Shown: positions 35,764 to 45,036 of the stretch, piece after piece
How the letters are laid out: every line of letters starts with the position of its first letter
How positions within the stretch are numbered: position 1 is the first letter of the stretch
Origin: Lutimaribacter pacificus
GTDB lineage: Bacteria > Pseudomonadota > Alphaproteobacteria > Rhodobacterales > Rhodobacteraceae
Reading direction: 5' to 3'
Length of the DNA: 64,000 bases
NCBI RefSeq assembly: GCF_900142185.1
Contig: NZ_FQZZ01000001.1
Location: 186,001-250,000 of the forward strand
Position numbers and translations under genes: made by a program
The notes under the pieces: generated by a model
Seen by the model: the letters and a program-made list of their open reading frames with translations, nothing else
The model's database searches: none
What the model was told of the DNA's origin: nothing

Positions 35764-35787
35764 CCCGGGCATGGTACGCTGCCCGGG
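35764..35787 (-). terminator. GC-rich hairpin after the TPR lipoprotein gene
   Basis: CCCGGGCA and TGCCCGGG pair perfectly around an 8-base loop, 22 bases beyond the stop of the TPR gene. There is only a weak T content downstream, so it may be a terminator or an mRNA-stabilising hairpin. Confidence 0.4.
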
Positions 35788-35809
35788 CCCACAGGTCCGG
35801 CACGCCAAA

Positions 35810-38260
35810 TCAGTCTGCGGTTTCTTCGCTCGTCTGATCTGCCGGGATGGTTTCCAGCAGTTCCTTTGCGTGCTGGATCTGCGGCAGGGGCGCATCGCCT
35901 GAAATCCTGACCGCCCGCTCCAGCAACTCGCGGGCATTGGCGACATCTTCCAGCTCCAGGTAGGTGCGGCCGAGGTGATATTGCACCAACGGATCGTTCG
36001 GCAGGCCGGCGGCGGCCGGTTCGAGATGGCTCAGCGCGTCCTGGAAGTTGCCGCGGCGGAATTCGATCCAGCCATATGTATCCTGCAGTGCCGGCACCTC
36101 GATCCCGCGCAGGCGCCGTGCCACGGCATAGGCGCGCTCCAGGCTTTCGGGGTCGTCGCGGTGGGTCGCAAGAAGGCTGGCAAGGTTGTTGGCAATGACG
36201 ATGTTGTTGCTGTTTTCCTCGTAAAGCTGGCTGTAAACGTCGATCGCACCGTCGAAATCGCGGTCACGTTCAAGCAGCTCGGCCTTGATCAGGCGCACGT
36301 TCAGCGCGTTGGGATTCAGGGCGATCTGGTCCTCGATCAGCGCGCGCGCGTCATCCTGCCGGTCTTCGGCCAGAAGCAGGCTGTAAAGCGACCGGATCAC
36401 CGCGTCGTTCGCGGGGAAATCGGCCAGAATGCCGCGATAGACATCCTCGGCAATGTCGCGTTCGTCGGACAGCACGTGCAGGCCCGCGCGCAGGAACCGA
36501 AGGGCCGGATCTTCCGGGGTTTCGGCAAGCCGTTCCTCGATGATGCCGGTGGCCTCGTCGATATTGCCGTTGCGCACCTGCGTTTGCACCAGCGCCGACA
36601 GGGTTTGCAGATCGCCGGAGTCGCGCGAAAGCTGTTCAAGGAACGCGACGGTGTCCTCGACGCGATCCTGCTGGAGCAGCATCTCGGCTTCCAGCCGGTT
36701 GGCGACGGCGGTCGCCTCTTCGGTATCGAGCGCGCGCAGCTTCCAGATCGTGCGCTGGGTTTCGTTCCAGTCCTTTGCCCTGACGTTGATCGACCCCAGC
36801 ATTTCGAGCAGCGGGACATTCGAAGGGGTTTCGTTCAGGGCCTCGGTCACGACGGCCTCGGCTGCTTCGGCACGGTCTTCCCCCACCAGGAAGGTGGCAT
36901 ATCGCAGCGATTCGGTCGGGGCCTTGTTCGAGAACTCCACGGCCAGGGCATAGCGTTCGCCCGCCAGTGCACGGTCGCCTGCGCGTTCATGCGCGCGGGC
37001 CATGAGCGTCATGATCTCCGCGTCCCGCGGTGCCTGCGAGAGGGCGGTGCGCAGGTCGATGATCGCCTCGCCCGGCTGATCCTCGTCGATCCGCCAGCCG
37101 GCCCGCAGTTTCAGCGCACCGACATGGCTGGTATCGTCGGCCAGGATCTCTTCGACACGGGCGCGTGCGCCCACAGGGTTTCCGGTTGCCAGCAGCATCT
37201 TTGCCAGCAGGATCTTGGCGTTGTTGCCCTGTTCGGTGGCCGGGTCGATCCCGTCGACCAGTTGTTCGAGGGTCGATATCGCCTTGTCGCGTTCGCCGTT
37301 TTCGAAATCCATCGAGGCCAGAAGCGCGACATAGATCGTCGGGCTTTCTTCGGATGCGGCCAGCCGTTCCAGCTCGGCGCGGGCGGCCTCTTCGCCCTCG
37401 GCGTTCCGAAGGAACTGCACGATGGCAAGCTTGGTGCCTTCCTCGGCATCGGGTCGGGCGGCCAGTTCCCGCAGGAAAGCCTCGGCCCCTTCCATGTCGC
37501 CCTGGTCGATGTACCACGCGATCAGCAGGCGGCGCGCGCGTTCGTTGTCCGGGAAGGTTTCCACGATGGTGCGGAGCGTGGCGCCGGCCTCGTCCGTCTT
37601 TTGTGAGCGAAGCTGCGCGGTAAGCTTCAGCTCGTGCAGTTCGGGGTCTTCGGGGTAGATGTCGATGCCCGCGTCGATCACCGGCAGGGCCTCGTCGTAG
37701 CGACCGTTCATGAGAAGCTGGTCGATCACGATACGCCGCGCGATCTTGTTGTCCGGCGTCGAGGCCAGCACATCCCGTGCCTCGTCGGCCAGGTTGGCGA
37801 GGGCCGCGATTTCCTCGGCCTGCACCGCGTCGAAGTAATCGAGGGCGATCCGTATCACCTGGACGCGCGGATCGTCGGGCTGCCGCTCGATCACGAACGA
37901 GCCGTGACGCCGGGCCTCGTCCCAGCTGCGGCCCTGGATCGCCATTTCGGCAAGGATGATCCTTGCCTCGATCTCTTCGGGATATTGTTCGACGACGCGC
38001 AGGAACTGGCCATAGGCCTCGCTCATGTTGCCGCGTTCCATCTGGGCGTGGGCATAGGCCATGCGCGCGTCCTTGTGCATCGGGTCCAGCTTGAAGACGT
38101 TGCGAAACTCGACGAATGCCCGCCGCGCGTCGCCCTCGGCCAGAAGCTCCACGCCTCTTTCGAAATGGTCCTGCGCGCGTTCCTCGGAGCTTTGGCAGCC
38201 GGTCAGGGCGAGTGTGGCGGAAAGAAGAAGAACCGGGATCACGGGAGAAGTGCGGCGCAT
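35810..38260 (-). CDS. prsT: PrsT-like TPR-repeat lipoprotein of the exosortase EPS system
   Basis: An 816-residue lipoprotein with lipobox ALTGC (Cys22) and then TPR repeats along the whole chain, starting AQDHFERGVELLAEGDARRAFVEF-like helices from about residue 29 and ending at about 795. Long TPR lipoproteins of this size are the PrsT family found with PEP-CTERM/exosortase EPS gene sets. It probably scaffolds the export machinery at the periplasmic side of a membrane. It is a single gene, flanked by hairpins on both sides. The cargo or partners cannot be read from sequence. Confidence 0.88.
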   Translation of the reverse strand: MRRTSPVIPVLLLSATLALTGCQSSEERAQDHFERGVELLAEGDARRAFVEFRNVFKLDPMHKDARMAYAHAQMERGNMSEAYGQFLRVVEQYPEEIEARIILAEMAIQGRSWDEARRHGSFVIERQPDDPRVQVIRIALDYFDAVQAEEIAALANLADEARDVLASTPDNKIARRIVIDQLLMNGRYDEALPVIDAGIDIYPEDPELHELKLTAQLRSQKTDEAGATLRTIVETFPDNERARRLLIAWYIDQGDMEGAEAFLRELAARPDAEEGTKLAIVQFLRNAEGEEAARAELERLAASEESPTIYVALLASMDFENGERDKAISTLEQLVDGIDPATEQGNNAKILLAKMLLATGNPVGARARVEEILADDTSHVGALKLRAGWRIDEDQPGEAIIDLRTALSQAPRDAEIMTLMARAHERAGDRALAGERYALAVEFSNKAPTESLRYATFLVGEDRAEAAEAVVTEALNETPSNVPLLEMLGSINVRAKDWNETQRTIWKLRALDTEEATAVANRLEAEMLLQQDRVEDTVAFLEQLSRDSGDLQTLSALVQTQVRNGNIDEATGIIEERLAETPEDPALRFLRAGLHVLSDERDIAEDVYRGILADFPANDAVIRSLYSLLLAEDRQDDARALIEDQIALNPNALNVRLIKAELLERDRDFDGAIDVYSQLYEENSNNIVIANNLASLLATHRDDPESLERAYAVARRLRGIEVPALQDTYGWIEFRRGNFQDALSHLEPAAAGLPNDPLVQYHLGRTYLELEDVANARELLERAVRISGDAPLPQIQHAKELLETIPADQTSEETAD

Positions 38261-38340
38261 GGTTTTTCCTGGTCGAATACAGTGTGGGTTATGTCTCCGC
38301 CCAAGGTGGCGGATCGGCGAATGGGATCAGTGTAAATAAG

Positions 38341-38375
38341 CAAGGCCGTTTGTGAAAGCGTCACAAACGGCCTTG
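38341..38375. terminator. Perfect 15-bp hairpin between sugar transferase and TPR genes
   Basis: The arms 38341-38355 and 38361-38375 are exact inverted repeats (core AAGGCCGTTTGTGA) around a 5-base loop. It lies 25 bases after the sugar-transferase stop and upstream of the TPR lipoprotein gene, so it should terminate the sugar-transferase transcript and separate the two genes. Confidence 0.75.
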
Positions 38376-38399
38376 TAACCTGATACCGGGAAAGCGTGA

Positions 38400-39092
38400 T
38401 CAGCAGCCGGTGCAGCGCAGCACCACCGCGACGGTCGACAGCAGGACCGAGGCGTCGGTCGACATGCTGATATCGCGGTAATACTGGTTGTCATAGCTTG
38501 CGCGCGCAGCAAATGTGGTCTGGTTGCGATCGGAAATCTGCCAGTAACCGGTGATCCCCGGGCGCATTTCGTAATAGGCGGCGCCGGGATACAGGCGCTG
38601 CTGTTCCGGCATCATCGGGCGCGGGCCGACAAGGCTCATGTCGCCGATCAGGACGTTCCACAGTTGCGGAAGCTCGTCGAGCGACGTCTTGCGCAGCACA
38701 CGGCCGAGGCGGGTAATGCGCGGGTCGCTGGCCAGCTTCTGCATGTCGTCCCATTCGGCGCGCGCCTCGGGATCGTTTTCCAGATGCGCCTGCAGCCGTT
38801 CATCGGCGTCATGCACCATCGAGCGCAGTTTCCACATGGTAAAGATGCGGCCATCGCGCCCGACCCGCCGCTGCTTGTAGAACGGGTTGCGCCCGTCCAG
38901 CGCCACCATCAGCCCGAGGAACACGATGAATGGCAGCACGATCGGTGCGGCAGCCAGCACTGCGGCGACATTGAGGAAGCGTTTGAAAAAGCTGCGGTAA
39001 AATCCCGAACGGACAGTGCCGCGCGAGGTGGAAATCGGGGTTGGTTGAACAAATTGAACGTCGGTTGAAAAATTCTTCTGCTGAATAGTCAT
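38400..39092 (-). CDS. Initiating sugar transferase (ExoY/WcaJ C-terminal type)
   Basis: A 230-residue undecaprenyl-phosphate sugar-1-phosphate transferase. It has one hydrophobic hairpin (VAAVLAAAPIVLPFIVFLGLMV, about residues 48-70) and the catalytic core FYKQRRVGRDGRIFTMWKLR, LRKTSLDELPQLWNVLIGDM, SLVGPRP and RPGITGYWQI. It starts glycan repeat-unit assembly by loading the first sugar phosphate onto the lipid carrier. The family splits into long and short forms; this is the short ExoY-like form. ATG 39092 is preferred to 39191 because the extension looks like leader noise. It is divergent from the ATPase, chain-length and kinase genes across a 506-base region. Confidence 0.93.
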   Translation of the reverse strand: MTIQQKNFSTDVQFVQPTPISTSRGTVRSGFYRSFFKRFLNVAAVLAAAPIVLPFIVFLGLMVALDGRNPFYKQRRVGRDGRIFTMWKLRSMVHDADERLQAHLENDPEARAEWDDMQKLASDPRITRLGRVLRKTSLDELPQLWNVLIGDMSLVGPRPMMPEQQRLYPGAAYYEMRPGITGYWQISDRNQTTFAARASYDNQYYRDISMSTDASVLLSTVAVVLRCTGC

Positions 39093-39598
39093 TTTAACAT
39101 AAACCCTTAATCGCCTCCACGACCGCAAAGGTCGAAGATGCCAAGTTTTAAATTCACCGCTCGATAGAATGCTTTGTTTATCGCCAGCCAACCGCCGGCT
39201 TTTTTGGTGATGGAAAGGTACAACTCGTTATGGATTTGAAGGTAACACCGGGGCGGCATCCCACAAAGAGGAAACTACAAAATTGCCACAATTGCCCGGT
39301 TTCACGCTTACGGATACAACCATTGATGGTACATTGTTTAAGTTTGTGGGCAAATGAAAAAAAATACAGTCATTGTCCCCGCTTCCCCGGCTGATCGTAG
39401 CAGGTTTGTGGCAGATTTCGGGCCGCATTCTGCGAATCAAGAGGCCTGAGGTCCGGGGGCGGGCAGGGCGCGACACCAAAACACCTTACTCCTGTCCATA
39501 TCTCAACAAAGCGCGCCTGTAGCCCGGTCGCTGGCGTGATCCGTCCTCTGGCCGGTGGCGTTGCGACCCGTATGTGGTACACACAAGGAGTGGTAACG
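39093..39598. other. Divergent AT-rich intergenic region between sugar transferase and EPS ATPase genes
   Basis: This 506-base stretch has no convincing gene. It is clearly richer in A/T than its neighbours, holds short inverted repeats such as ACCATTGATGGT at 39319-39330, and must carry the promoters for two divergent EPS transcription units. No confident -35/-10, sigma-54 or known operator site was identified. Confidence 0.6.
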
Positions 39599-40738
39599 AT
39601 GTTTTGGGATAGCGGTTCAGACGTGAACACCCGCGCCGATGACCGGCGGGGCGAGGTGATTCATATCGCAGACAGGGGCCGCCCCGCACCCGATCCCGAC
39701 GTCGGTCCGTCATCTGCCGGGGACCAGCCGGTCTTTCGCAGCCAGCGGGGCGATCCCGACGCGCCCCATTTGCGTAATGGCAGCACCAGCCGCGCCACGC
39801 CGCTTGAGAAAGCGCAGAAAAAGGTCGCGGCCAGCTATACGGTGGATGGTGGCACCGATTCGGGATACAGGGAAAAAATGACCGGCCCTCTCAATATATA
39901 CACGCAGCATTTCGGCCTGTCTGCGCGACCGTTCACGCTGGTGCCGGACCCCGATTTCCTGTTCTGGTCCGCTGCGCACCGGCGTGCCTATACCATGCTG
40001 GAATACGGAACATTGACCGGCTCGCCGATCACGCTGATCACCGGTGAGGTCGGCGCCGGCAAGACCACATTGCTGCACAAGTTCCTTGCCGGTCTGGGCG
40101 AGGGCGTCAAGGTCGGCCTGATTTCCAACGCGCACGGGTCGCGGGGCGAGTTGCTGCGCTGGGTGCTGATGGCGCTCGACCAGCCGGCGGAACGGGACGC
40201 GACCTATGTCGATCTGTTCGACGCCTTCCAGAAATACCTGATTTCGGAATACGCGACCGGCAACCGGGTGATCCTTATCTTCGACGAGGCGCAGAACCTC
40301 AGCGTCGAGACGCTGGAAGAGCTGCGGATGTTCACCAACATCAATTCCAACAAGGACGAGCTGTTGCAGCTTGTCCTGGTGGGACAGCCCGAATTGCGCG
40401 ATACCATCCACCGGCCGGAACTGCGGCAGTTCGCGCAGCGCATAGCGGCCAGTTTTCACCTCAGCGCGATGGATCAGGAAACGGTCACCGCCTATATCGG
40501 GCACAGGTTGCGCGTGGCCGGCGCCGGGAGAAACCTGTTTACCGAGGCGGCATGTCACCTGATCCATGAGCAGACCGGCGGAGTGCCGCGCCTGGTCAAT
40601 CAACTTTGCGATCTTTCAATGGTATATGCCTTTACCAAGAACCAGAAGACGGTAACCTTGACCACCGTCGAGGAGGTTCTGGCCGACGGTACATTCTTTG
40701 CGGCCGGGTCGCGGCCCGACCTTGGATCGGATATATAA
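39599..40738 (+). CDS. ExeA-like AAA ATPase of the exosortase EPS system
   Basis: A 379-residue protein of the XrtA-associated ATPase type. The AAA core begins with YTQHFGLSARPFTLVPDPDF and has Walker A GEVGAGKTTLLHKF (about residue 149), Walker B VILIFDEAQNL (about 224), NINSNKDELLQLVLVGQPEL and the GGVPRLVNQLCD region. An AAGGAG site supports the ATG at 39599; this gives a 92-residue polar N-terminal extension that is unusual, since family members normally start near the YTQHFG motif. The ATG at 39875 is an alternative start. Spacing to the next gene is 12 bases, so it is in an operon with chain-length and kinase genes. Confidence 0.9.
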   Translation: MFWDSGSDVNTRADDRRGEVIHIADRGRPAPDPDVGPSSAGDQPVFRSQRGDPDAPHLRNGSTSRATPLEKAQKKVAASYTVDGGTDSGYREKMTGPLNIYTQHFGLSARPFTLVPDPDFLFWSAAHRRAYTMLEYGTLTGSPITLITGEVGAGKTTLLHKFLAGLGEGVKVGLISNAHGSRGELLRWVLMALDQPAERDATYVDLFDAFQKYLISEYATGNRVILIFDEAQNLSVETLEELRMFTNINSNKDELLQLVLVGQPELRDTIHRPELRQFAQRIAASFHLSAMDQETVTAYIGHRLRVAGAGRNLFTEAACHLIHEQTGGVPRLVNQLCDLSMVYAFTKNQKTVTLTTVEEVLADGTFFAAGSRPDLGSDI

Positions 40739-40750
40739 AGAGACAGCTTG

Positions 40751-42310
40751 ATGCTTCCTGATATTAAATTTCTTCTTTTGCTGTTCCTGCGGCGACTGCA
40801 TTATTTCGTCGTGATCGCGCTGGCCGTGGCGGCATTCGGCGTCACCATCGCCTATACCTTACCCGCCGGATACACGGCGCGTGCGACGCTGCTGGTGGAA
40901 TCGCCGCAAATTCCCGACGATCTGGCGGGCACGACCGTGCGCGCGGGCACCAACGAGGTGCTGCAGATCATCGCCCAGCGTATCCAGACCCGGGCGAACC
41001 TGCTGGATATCGCCCGCGAATTCAATGTCTATGCCGGGCGCCCGGACATGAGCGCGGATGAAATCGTTGCCGATATGCGCGGACGCATCGGTATCGACCT
41101 GCCGCGCCGGCGCGATGCGGCCTCTTTTGTCTATGTGAGCTTCTCGGCGCAATCGGGGCAGTTGGCGGCGCAGGTGGCGAACGAGGTCGTGACCCGTATC
41201 CTGAACGAAAATCGCCGCCTGCGGACCTCGGTCGCCGGTCAGACGCTGGAATTCTTCAAGCAGGAAGTGGCGCGGCTGGACGAGGACCTTGCCGAACAGG
41301 GCGGGCGTATCCTGGCGTTCAAGCAGGCGAACCAGGGTGCCTTGCCGGACAGTCTCGATTTCCGTCGGGCCCGGCAGGCCTCGTTGCAGGAGCGCGTCCT
41401 TCAGATGGAGCGCGAACTGGCCGGTCTGCGCGACCGCCGCGCCCGGCTGACCGATCTTTACGAGCGCACCGGCGAGGTGAGTTTCGACGAAGAGAAACTG
41501 ACGCCTGAAGAGCAGAGGTTGCAGGATTTGCGCAATGAACTGGCCTCGGCCCTTGTGCTGTATTCCCCTCAGAACCCGCGGGTGCGCGCGCTCCAGGGCC
41601 AGATCGAGGTGGCCGAGCGGATCGTCCAGGAGCAGCGCGCCAAGCGGACCGGCGTCAGCGAGGCGATGAGCGCGTATGAAATCCAGCTGGCCGATCTCGA
41701 TGCCCAGATGGAATTCATCGTCGTGGAAAAGACCCAGCTCGAAAAGGAGCTGGAGGCGCTTGAGGCGTCGATCGACAAGACCCCGGAAAACGCCATCGTG
41801 CTGAGCACGCTGGAACGCGACTATGAAAACCTGCGGGTGCAGTACCAGCAGGCGACGACCGACCTTGCCGCCGCCCGCACGGGCGACCAGATCGAGGCGC
41901 AGTCGCGCGGCCAGCGGATCACGGTCGTGGAACAGGCGACGCCCCCGCGCGTGCCGACATCGCCGCCGCGCAAGAAGATTGCCGCCGCGGGTGTCGCCGG
42001 CGGGATCGCCCTTGGCGGGGCTTTCATTTTCCTGTTGGAACTGCTGAACCGTTCGGTGCGCCGGCCGGTCGATCTCAGCAATCGGCTGGGGATCGCCCCC
42101 TTTGTTTCGGTGCCGTATATCCGTACCCATCGTGAGCGCGTTGTCCGGCGCTCGATCATCATCGGGGCGATCGTCGTTGTCACGCTCGGGATTCCCACGG
42201 TGCTGTATCTTGTTGACCAATATTACCTGCCCCTCGATCTGTTGATCGAACGGGCGATGGACAAAACCGGGCTTGGCGCCCTGATCGAGCAGTTGCGTAA
42301 CGCGTTTTAA
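40751..42310 (+). CDS. GumC/Wzz-type polysaccharide chain-length determinant
   Basis: A 519-residue inner-membrane polysaccharide co-polymerase. It has an N-terminal span (YFVVIALAVAAFGVTIAYTL, about residues 18-38), a long periplasmic coiled-coil domain, and a second span (IIIGAIVVVTLGIPTVLYLV, about 463-485) after the motif PPRVPTSPPRKKI typical of the family. It lacks a fused kinase; the kinase is the separate gene 14 bases downstream. It controls chain length and links assembly to the export pore. ATG 40751 is used; the TTG just before it is unlikely. Confidence 0.92.
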   Translation: MLPDIKFLLLLFLRRLHYFVVIALAVAAFGVTIAYTLPAGYTARATLLVESPQIPDDLAGTTVRAGTNEVLQIIAQRIQTRANLLDIAREFNVYAGRPDMSADEIVADMRGRIGIDLPRRRDAASFVYVSFSAQSGQLAAQVANEVVTRILNENRRLRTSVAGQTLEFFKQEVARLDEDLAEQGGRILAFKQANQGALPDSLDFRRARQASLQERVLQMERELAGLRDRRARLTDLYERTGEVSFDEEKLTPEEQRLQDLRNELASALVLYSPQNPRVRALQGQIEVAERIVQEQRAKRTGVSEAMSAYEIQLADLDAQMEFIVVEKTQLEKELEALEASIDKTPENAIVLSTLERDYENLRVQYQQATTDLAAARTGDQIEAQSRGQRITVVEQATPPRVPTSPPRKKIAAAGVAGGIALGGAFIFLLELLNRSVRRPVDLSNRLGIAPFVSVPYIRTHRERVVRRSIIIGAIVVVTLGIPTVLYLVDQYYLPLDLLIERAMDKTGLGALIEQLRNAF

Positions 42311-42324
42311 CAGGAAAGACATTC

Positions 42325-43197
42325 ATGGAACGGATACAGGCAGCGCTGAAAAAGGCCCGCGAGGAACGCGATCAGACGACCCCCGCGGCCCCGGCCCCGA
42401 CCGGGCAACCCCCGGCGGAGACGCATGAAAGAAAGCCGGACCCGCTGGTGCTGCAGCAATCGCAATGGGTCGGCGATTGCGAGGCGCTGTGGAAATCGGT
42501 CAAGGGGTTCAACCCGTCCGACCGCTGGCTGAAACGCAACCGCATCTTCGCCTTCCAGTCCTGCGAAGAGGCCGTGCCGTATGACGTGATGCGCACCAAG
42601 GTCTTGCACAACATGCGCAAGAACAAGTGGTCGCGCCTGGCGATCACCTCGCCCTCGCTTGGTGCGGGAAAGACGATGACCAGCCTCAACCTGGCCTTCA
42701 GCCTGGCGCGCCAAAGTGATCTGCGCATCATGCTGATCGAACTGGACATGCGCCGCCCCAGCATTTTCAGGACCCTCGGGATCAAGGAACCGTGCCAGTT
42801 CTCCAAGGCGCTGGCAGGCGAGGCCGAGCCGCAGGATCACATGCTGCGTTACGGCCGGAACCTGATCATCGCCGCGAACCAGGCACCGGCGCGCAACCCC
42901 GCGGAACTGTTGCAAAGCAACCGGGCCGCACATGCGATCGACCAGATCCAGGCCGCGTTCCAGCCCAGCATCATGATCTTCGACACCGCGCCGCTTTTCG
43001 CCGGAGACGACACGATGGCGTTTCTGGACCAGGTCGATTGCGCCCTGCTGATGGCCGAGGCCGAGAAATCGACGACCGAGGAAATCGACAAGAGCGAACA
43101 GGACCTGGCGGCACGCACCAACGTGCTGGGCGTGGTGCTGAACAAGTGCCGCTATCTCAACCGGCACGAGGAATATGGCAAGACCTACGGGTATTGA
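42325..43197 (+). CDS. BY-kinase (CpsD/CapB-type tyrosine kinase)
   Basis: A 290-residue P-loop kinase. Walker A is SPSLGAGKTMTSLNL (about residue 109), Walker A' is IMLIELDMRRPS, and Walker B-like IMIFDTAPLF follows. The C-terminal end holds a few tyrosines (CRYLNRHEEYGKTYGY) that could be autophosphorylation sites, fewer than in classic BY-kinases. With the chain-length protein it should regulate polymer length. An AGGAAAG site precedes the start. It overlaps the GT32 gene tail-to-tail by 13 bases. Confidence 0.9.
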   Translation: MERIQAALKKAREERDQTTPAAPAPTGQPPAETHERKPDPLVLQQSQWVGDCEALWKSVKGFNPSDRWLKRNRIFAFQSCEEAVPYDVMRTKVLHNMRKNKWSRLAITSPSLGAGKTMTSLNLAFSLARQSDLRIMLIELDMRRPSIFRTLGIKEPCQFSKALAGEAEPQDHMLRYGRNLIIAANQAPARNPAELLQSNRAAHAIDQIQAAFQPSIMIFDTAPLFAGDDTMAFLDQVDCALLMAEAEKSTTEEIDKSEQDLAARTNVLGVVLNKCRYLNRHEEYGKTYGY

Positions 43198-44051
43198 AGG
43201 GGCGACCGCCCCTGCCTGCGAAGCCTGCGGATCACCCGGCTTTTCACATAGCGGTTGAGTATCCTCTCACCAAGGCCGGGTGCCGCTTTGCTTGTCAGCC
43301 AATGCGTTACGCTGGACGCCCGCAGATCCGAGAAATAGCCGTCATACCTTGTCTGGACCAGTACCCGATCGCCATCCACGATAAGCGGCGGCACGTCGCC
43401 CTGGGCCGCGCGCTTTTCCAGTATCCTGTATCGGATGGGTCCCTGAGCATGATCGCCGGCAAGATGCGATGCCTTTGCGCCACGGCCCAATGCCAGGTTG
43501 ATGCCCGCGCCAAGCGCGCCGGGTCCCACCATTGAGAAGCCGTCGAATCTCCAGGAGCGGTGGATCATTTCGGTCGCGTACTCGATGGTACGGGCCAGAA
43601 AAGGGTGCCCCGGTGTGCTGCAGATAAAGGCATTGAACACCGAATGTGGCGGCCCGCCCGTGCCGGCTTCGGCGGGTACGATGAATTCGTCATCGGTGCC
43701 GATAATCTGGTCCAGCGGCGTTTTGCAGACCGAGTCGATATCGGCGTACACCCCTCCGTGTTCGTAAAGAACGCAATAGCGCCAGAGATCGGCACGAAAC
43801 GCCCCCTCGGTCAGTTTTCCATAGGCATCGGCCACGCGTTTGTCGAAATGGCTGCGCAGGAACGGGAGGTGATCGGCATCATCGTAAAACCGATACTCGT
43901 ATCCGGGATTGAGGCCAGACCACGACATCGCGGCGGAATGCATGGCGTCAGGCACATCCGCAGTTTTGAACGTCTGGTGCAGGATGCGCGGAATCCTTTG
44001 TTCCGGTTCCGGCTGGCGCGCCGCAATGGATTTCGGAATGGTATGTGTCAT
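43185..44051 (-). CDS. Family 32 glycosyltransferase (DXD sugar-binding)
   Basis: A 288-residue enzyme related to OCH1/capsular sugar transferases. Typical segments: RIPRILHQTFKT at the start, ADLWRYCVLYEHGGVYADIDS with the metal-binding DxD, and HPFLARTIEYATEMI. It ends with a basic helix (KSRVIRRLRRQGR) that may bind the membrane. It stands alone, convergent with the kinase gene. The donor sugar cannot be told. Confidence 0.88.
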   Translation of the reverse strand: MTHTIPKSIAARQPEPEQRIPRILHQTFKTADVPDAMHSAAMSWSGLNPGYEYRFYDDADHLPFLRSHFDKRVADAYGKLTEGAFRADLWRYCVLYEHGGVYADIDSVCKTPLDQIIGTDDEFIVPAEAGTGGPPHSVFNAFICSTPGHPFLARTIEYATEMIHRSWRFDGFSMVGPGALGAGINLALGRGAKASHLAGDHAQGPIRYRILEKRAAQGDVPPLIVDGDRVLVQTRYDGYFSDLRASSVTHWLTSKAAPGLGERILNRYVKSRVIRRLRRQGRSPLQYP

Positions 44052-44340
44052 TGCATAGATACCTGTCGCGACGGCCTCGGTGTATGGCGGTGCCTCGCCT
44101 GATCGGGGTCAGGAAGGCCCCGGTGTTTTCCATCGTGTTTTCTGAACCGATAGATGCGGAATAAGACAAAATCCGGGAGAAAGGGGCACGGTTTCGAGAT
44201 GTTTTGAAACGCGCATTGCATGGAAGCGGCATGATACGACACCAGGTATCCGGTGCCGGCGGGACTGGGCGCATACATTTATTCGATGCCCGTAGCCCGG
44301 GTTTTCTGCGGGCCGTCCGGCAGGCAGATGCGCGAACACA

Positions 44341-44952
44341 TCATGCCTGCAGGCCCAACCTGTTGAGCATTCTGTAATATTTCATCTTCAGGCTTTTGAC
44401 CCTGCGCGTGTTGGCGTGCGGCCAGGGGAGGCCCGGTTCGGGGTCCCCCAGGAAGCGGCAGAGATTGGTCCAGTTCACCTCGCCCTTGTTCAGGTCGAGC
44501 GAGATGAAATCGTCCGGCCGGTCGGCGAAATACGCCTGAACCTCGGCATTGTGGCGGTCGTATCGTGCCAGCCACGCCTCTTCGTGTCCCAGCGGGTAGG
44601 GGCTGCCATAGATCAGTTGATGTATGGCGTTCGGGTGATCGGCGAAATCCTTGCGCGCGCTGTCGATCCAGGCATCCCGGGCGCGGGTGATGTGAATGAA
44701 GCGGGAGCCGGGAAAGGCGGTATCGAGGTCGCGGTAAAGAAGCGGCCAGGGCGTATCCTGCGCGGCGTCGAAATCCTGCGCCGTTGCCAGGGCCCGATCC
44801 CGCAGGTCATCCCAGGTAGTGTCGAAATTCTTTCCGTAGTCGCGGAACTGATAATAGCCGGCCACGCGATAGCCCAGCTTTTCCAGCGCCAGCCCCAGCG
44901 AAGAGGTGCCGGTTTTTTGAAAGCCGAGGCAAAAAACCTTGCGGGTCTTCAT
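44341..44952 (-). CDS. Sulfotransferase family protein
   Basis: A 203-residue protein beginning VFCLGFQKTGTSSLGLALE, the PAPS-binding P-loop-like motif, with RFIHITRARDAWIDSARKDF as the likely 3'-phosphate-binding segment and NKGEVNWTNLCRFLG near the end. This is the short bacterial sulfotransferase type. Acceptor unknown; the setting suggests a glycan. It is single, with 289 bases to the GT32 gene downstream and no visible partner. Confidence 0.85.
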   Translation of the reverse strand: MKTRKVFCLGFQKTGTSSLGLALEKLGYRVAGYYQFRDYGKNFDTTWDDLRDRALATAQDFDAAQDTPWPLLYRDLDTAFPGSRFIHITRARDAWIDSARKDFADHPNAIHQLIYGSPYPLGHEEAWLARYDRHNAEVQAYFADRPDDFISLDLNKGEVNWTNLCRFLGDPEPGLPWPHANTRRVKSLKMKYYRMLNRLGLQA

Positions 44953-45036
44953 CGGTCGGGTCGCCTTTGGTCCGGTTAACGCGGGTTTCGTGAAGTGTTG
45001 CAGGATTTCCGCGCGGCTGCAACGCGGGCCGGTGGC

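Noticed and set aside
39093-39140. CtrA site upstream of the sugar transferase (TTAACATAAACCCTTAA)
   Set aside because: The two TTAA halves are nine bases apart instead of seven.
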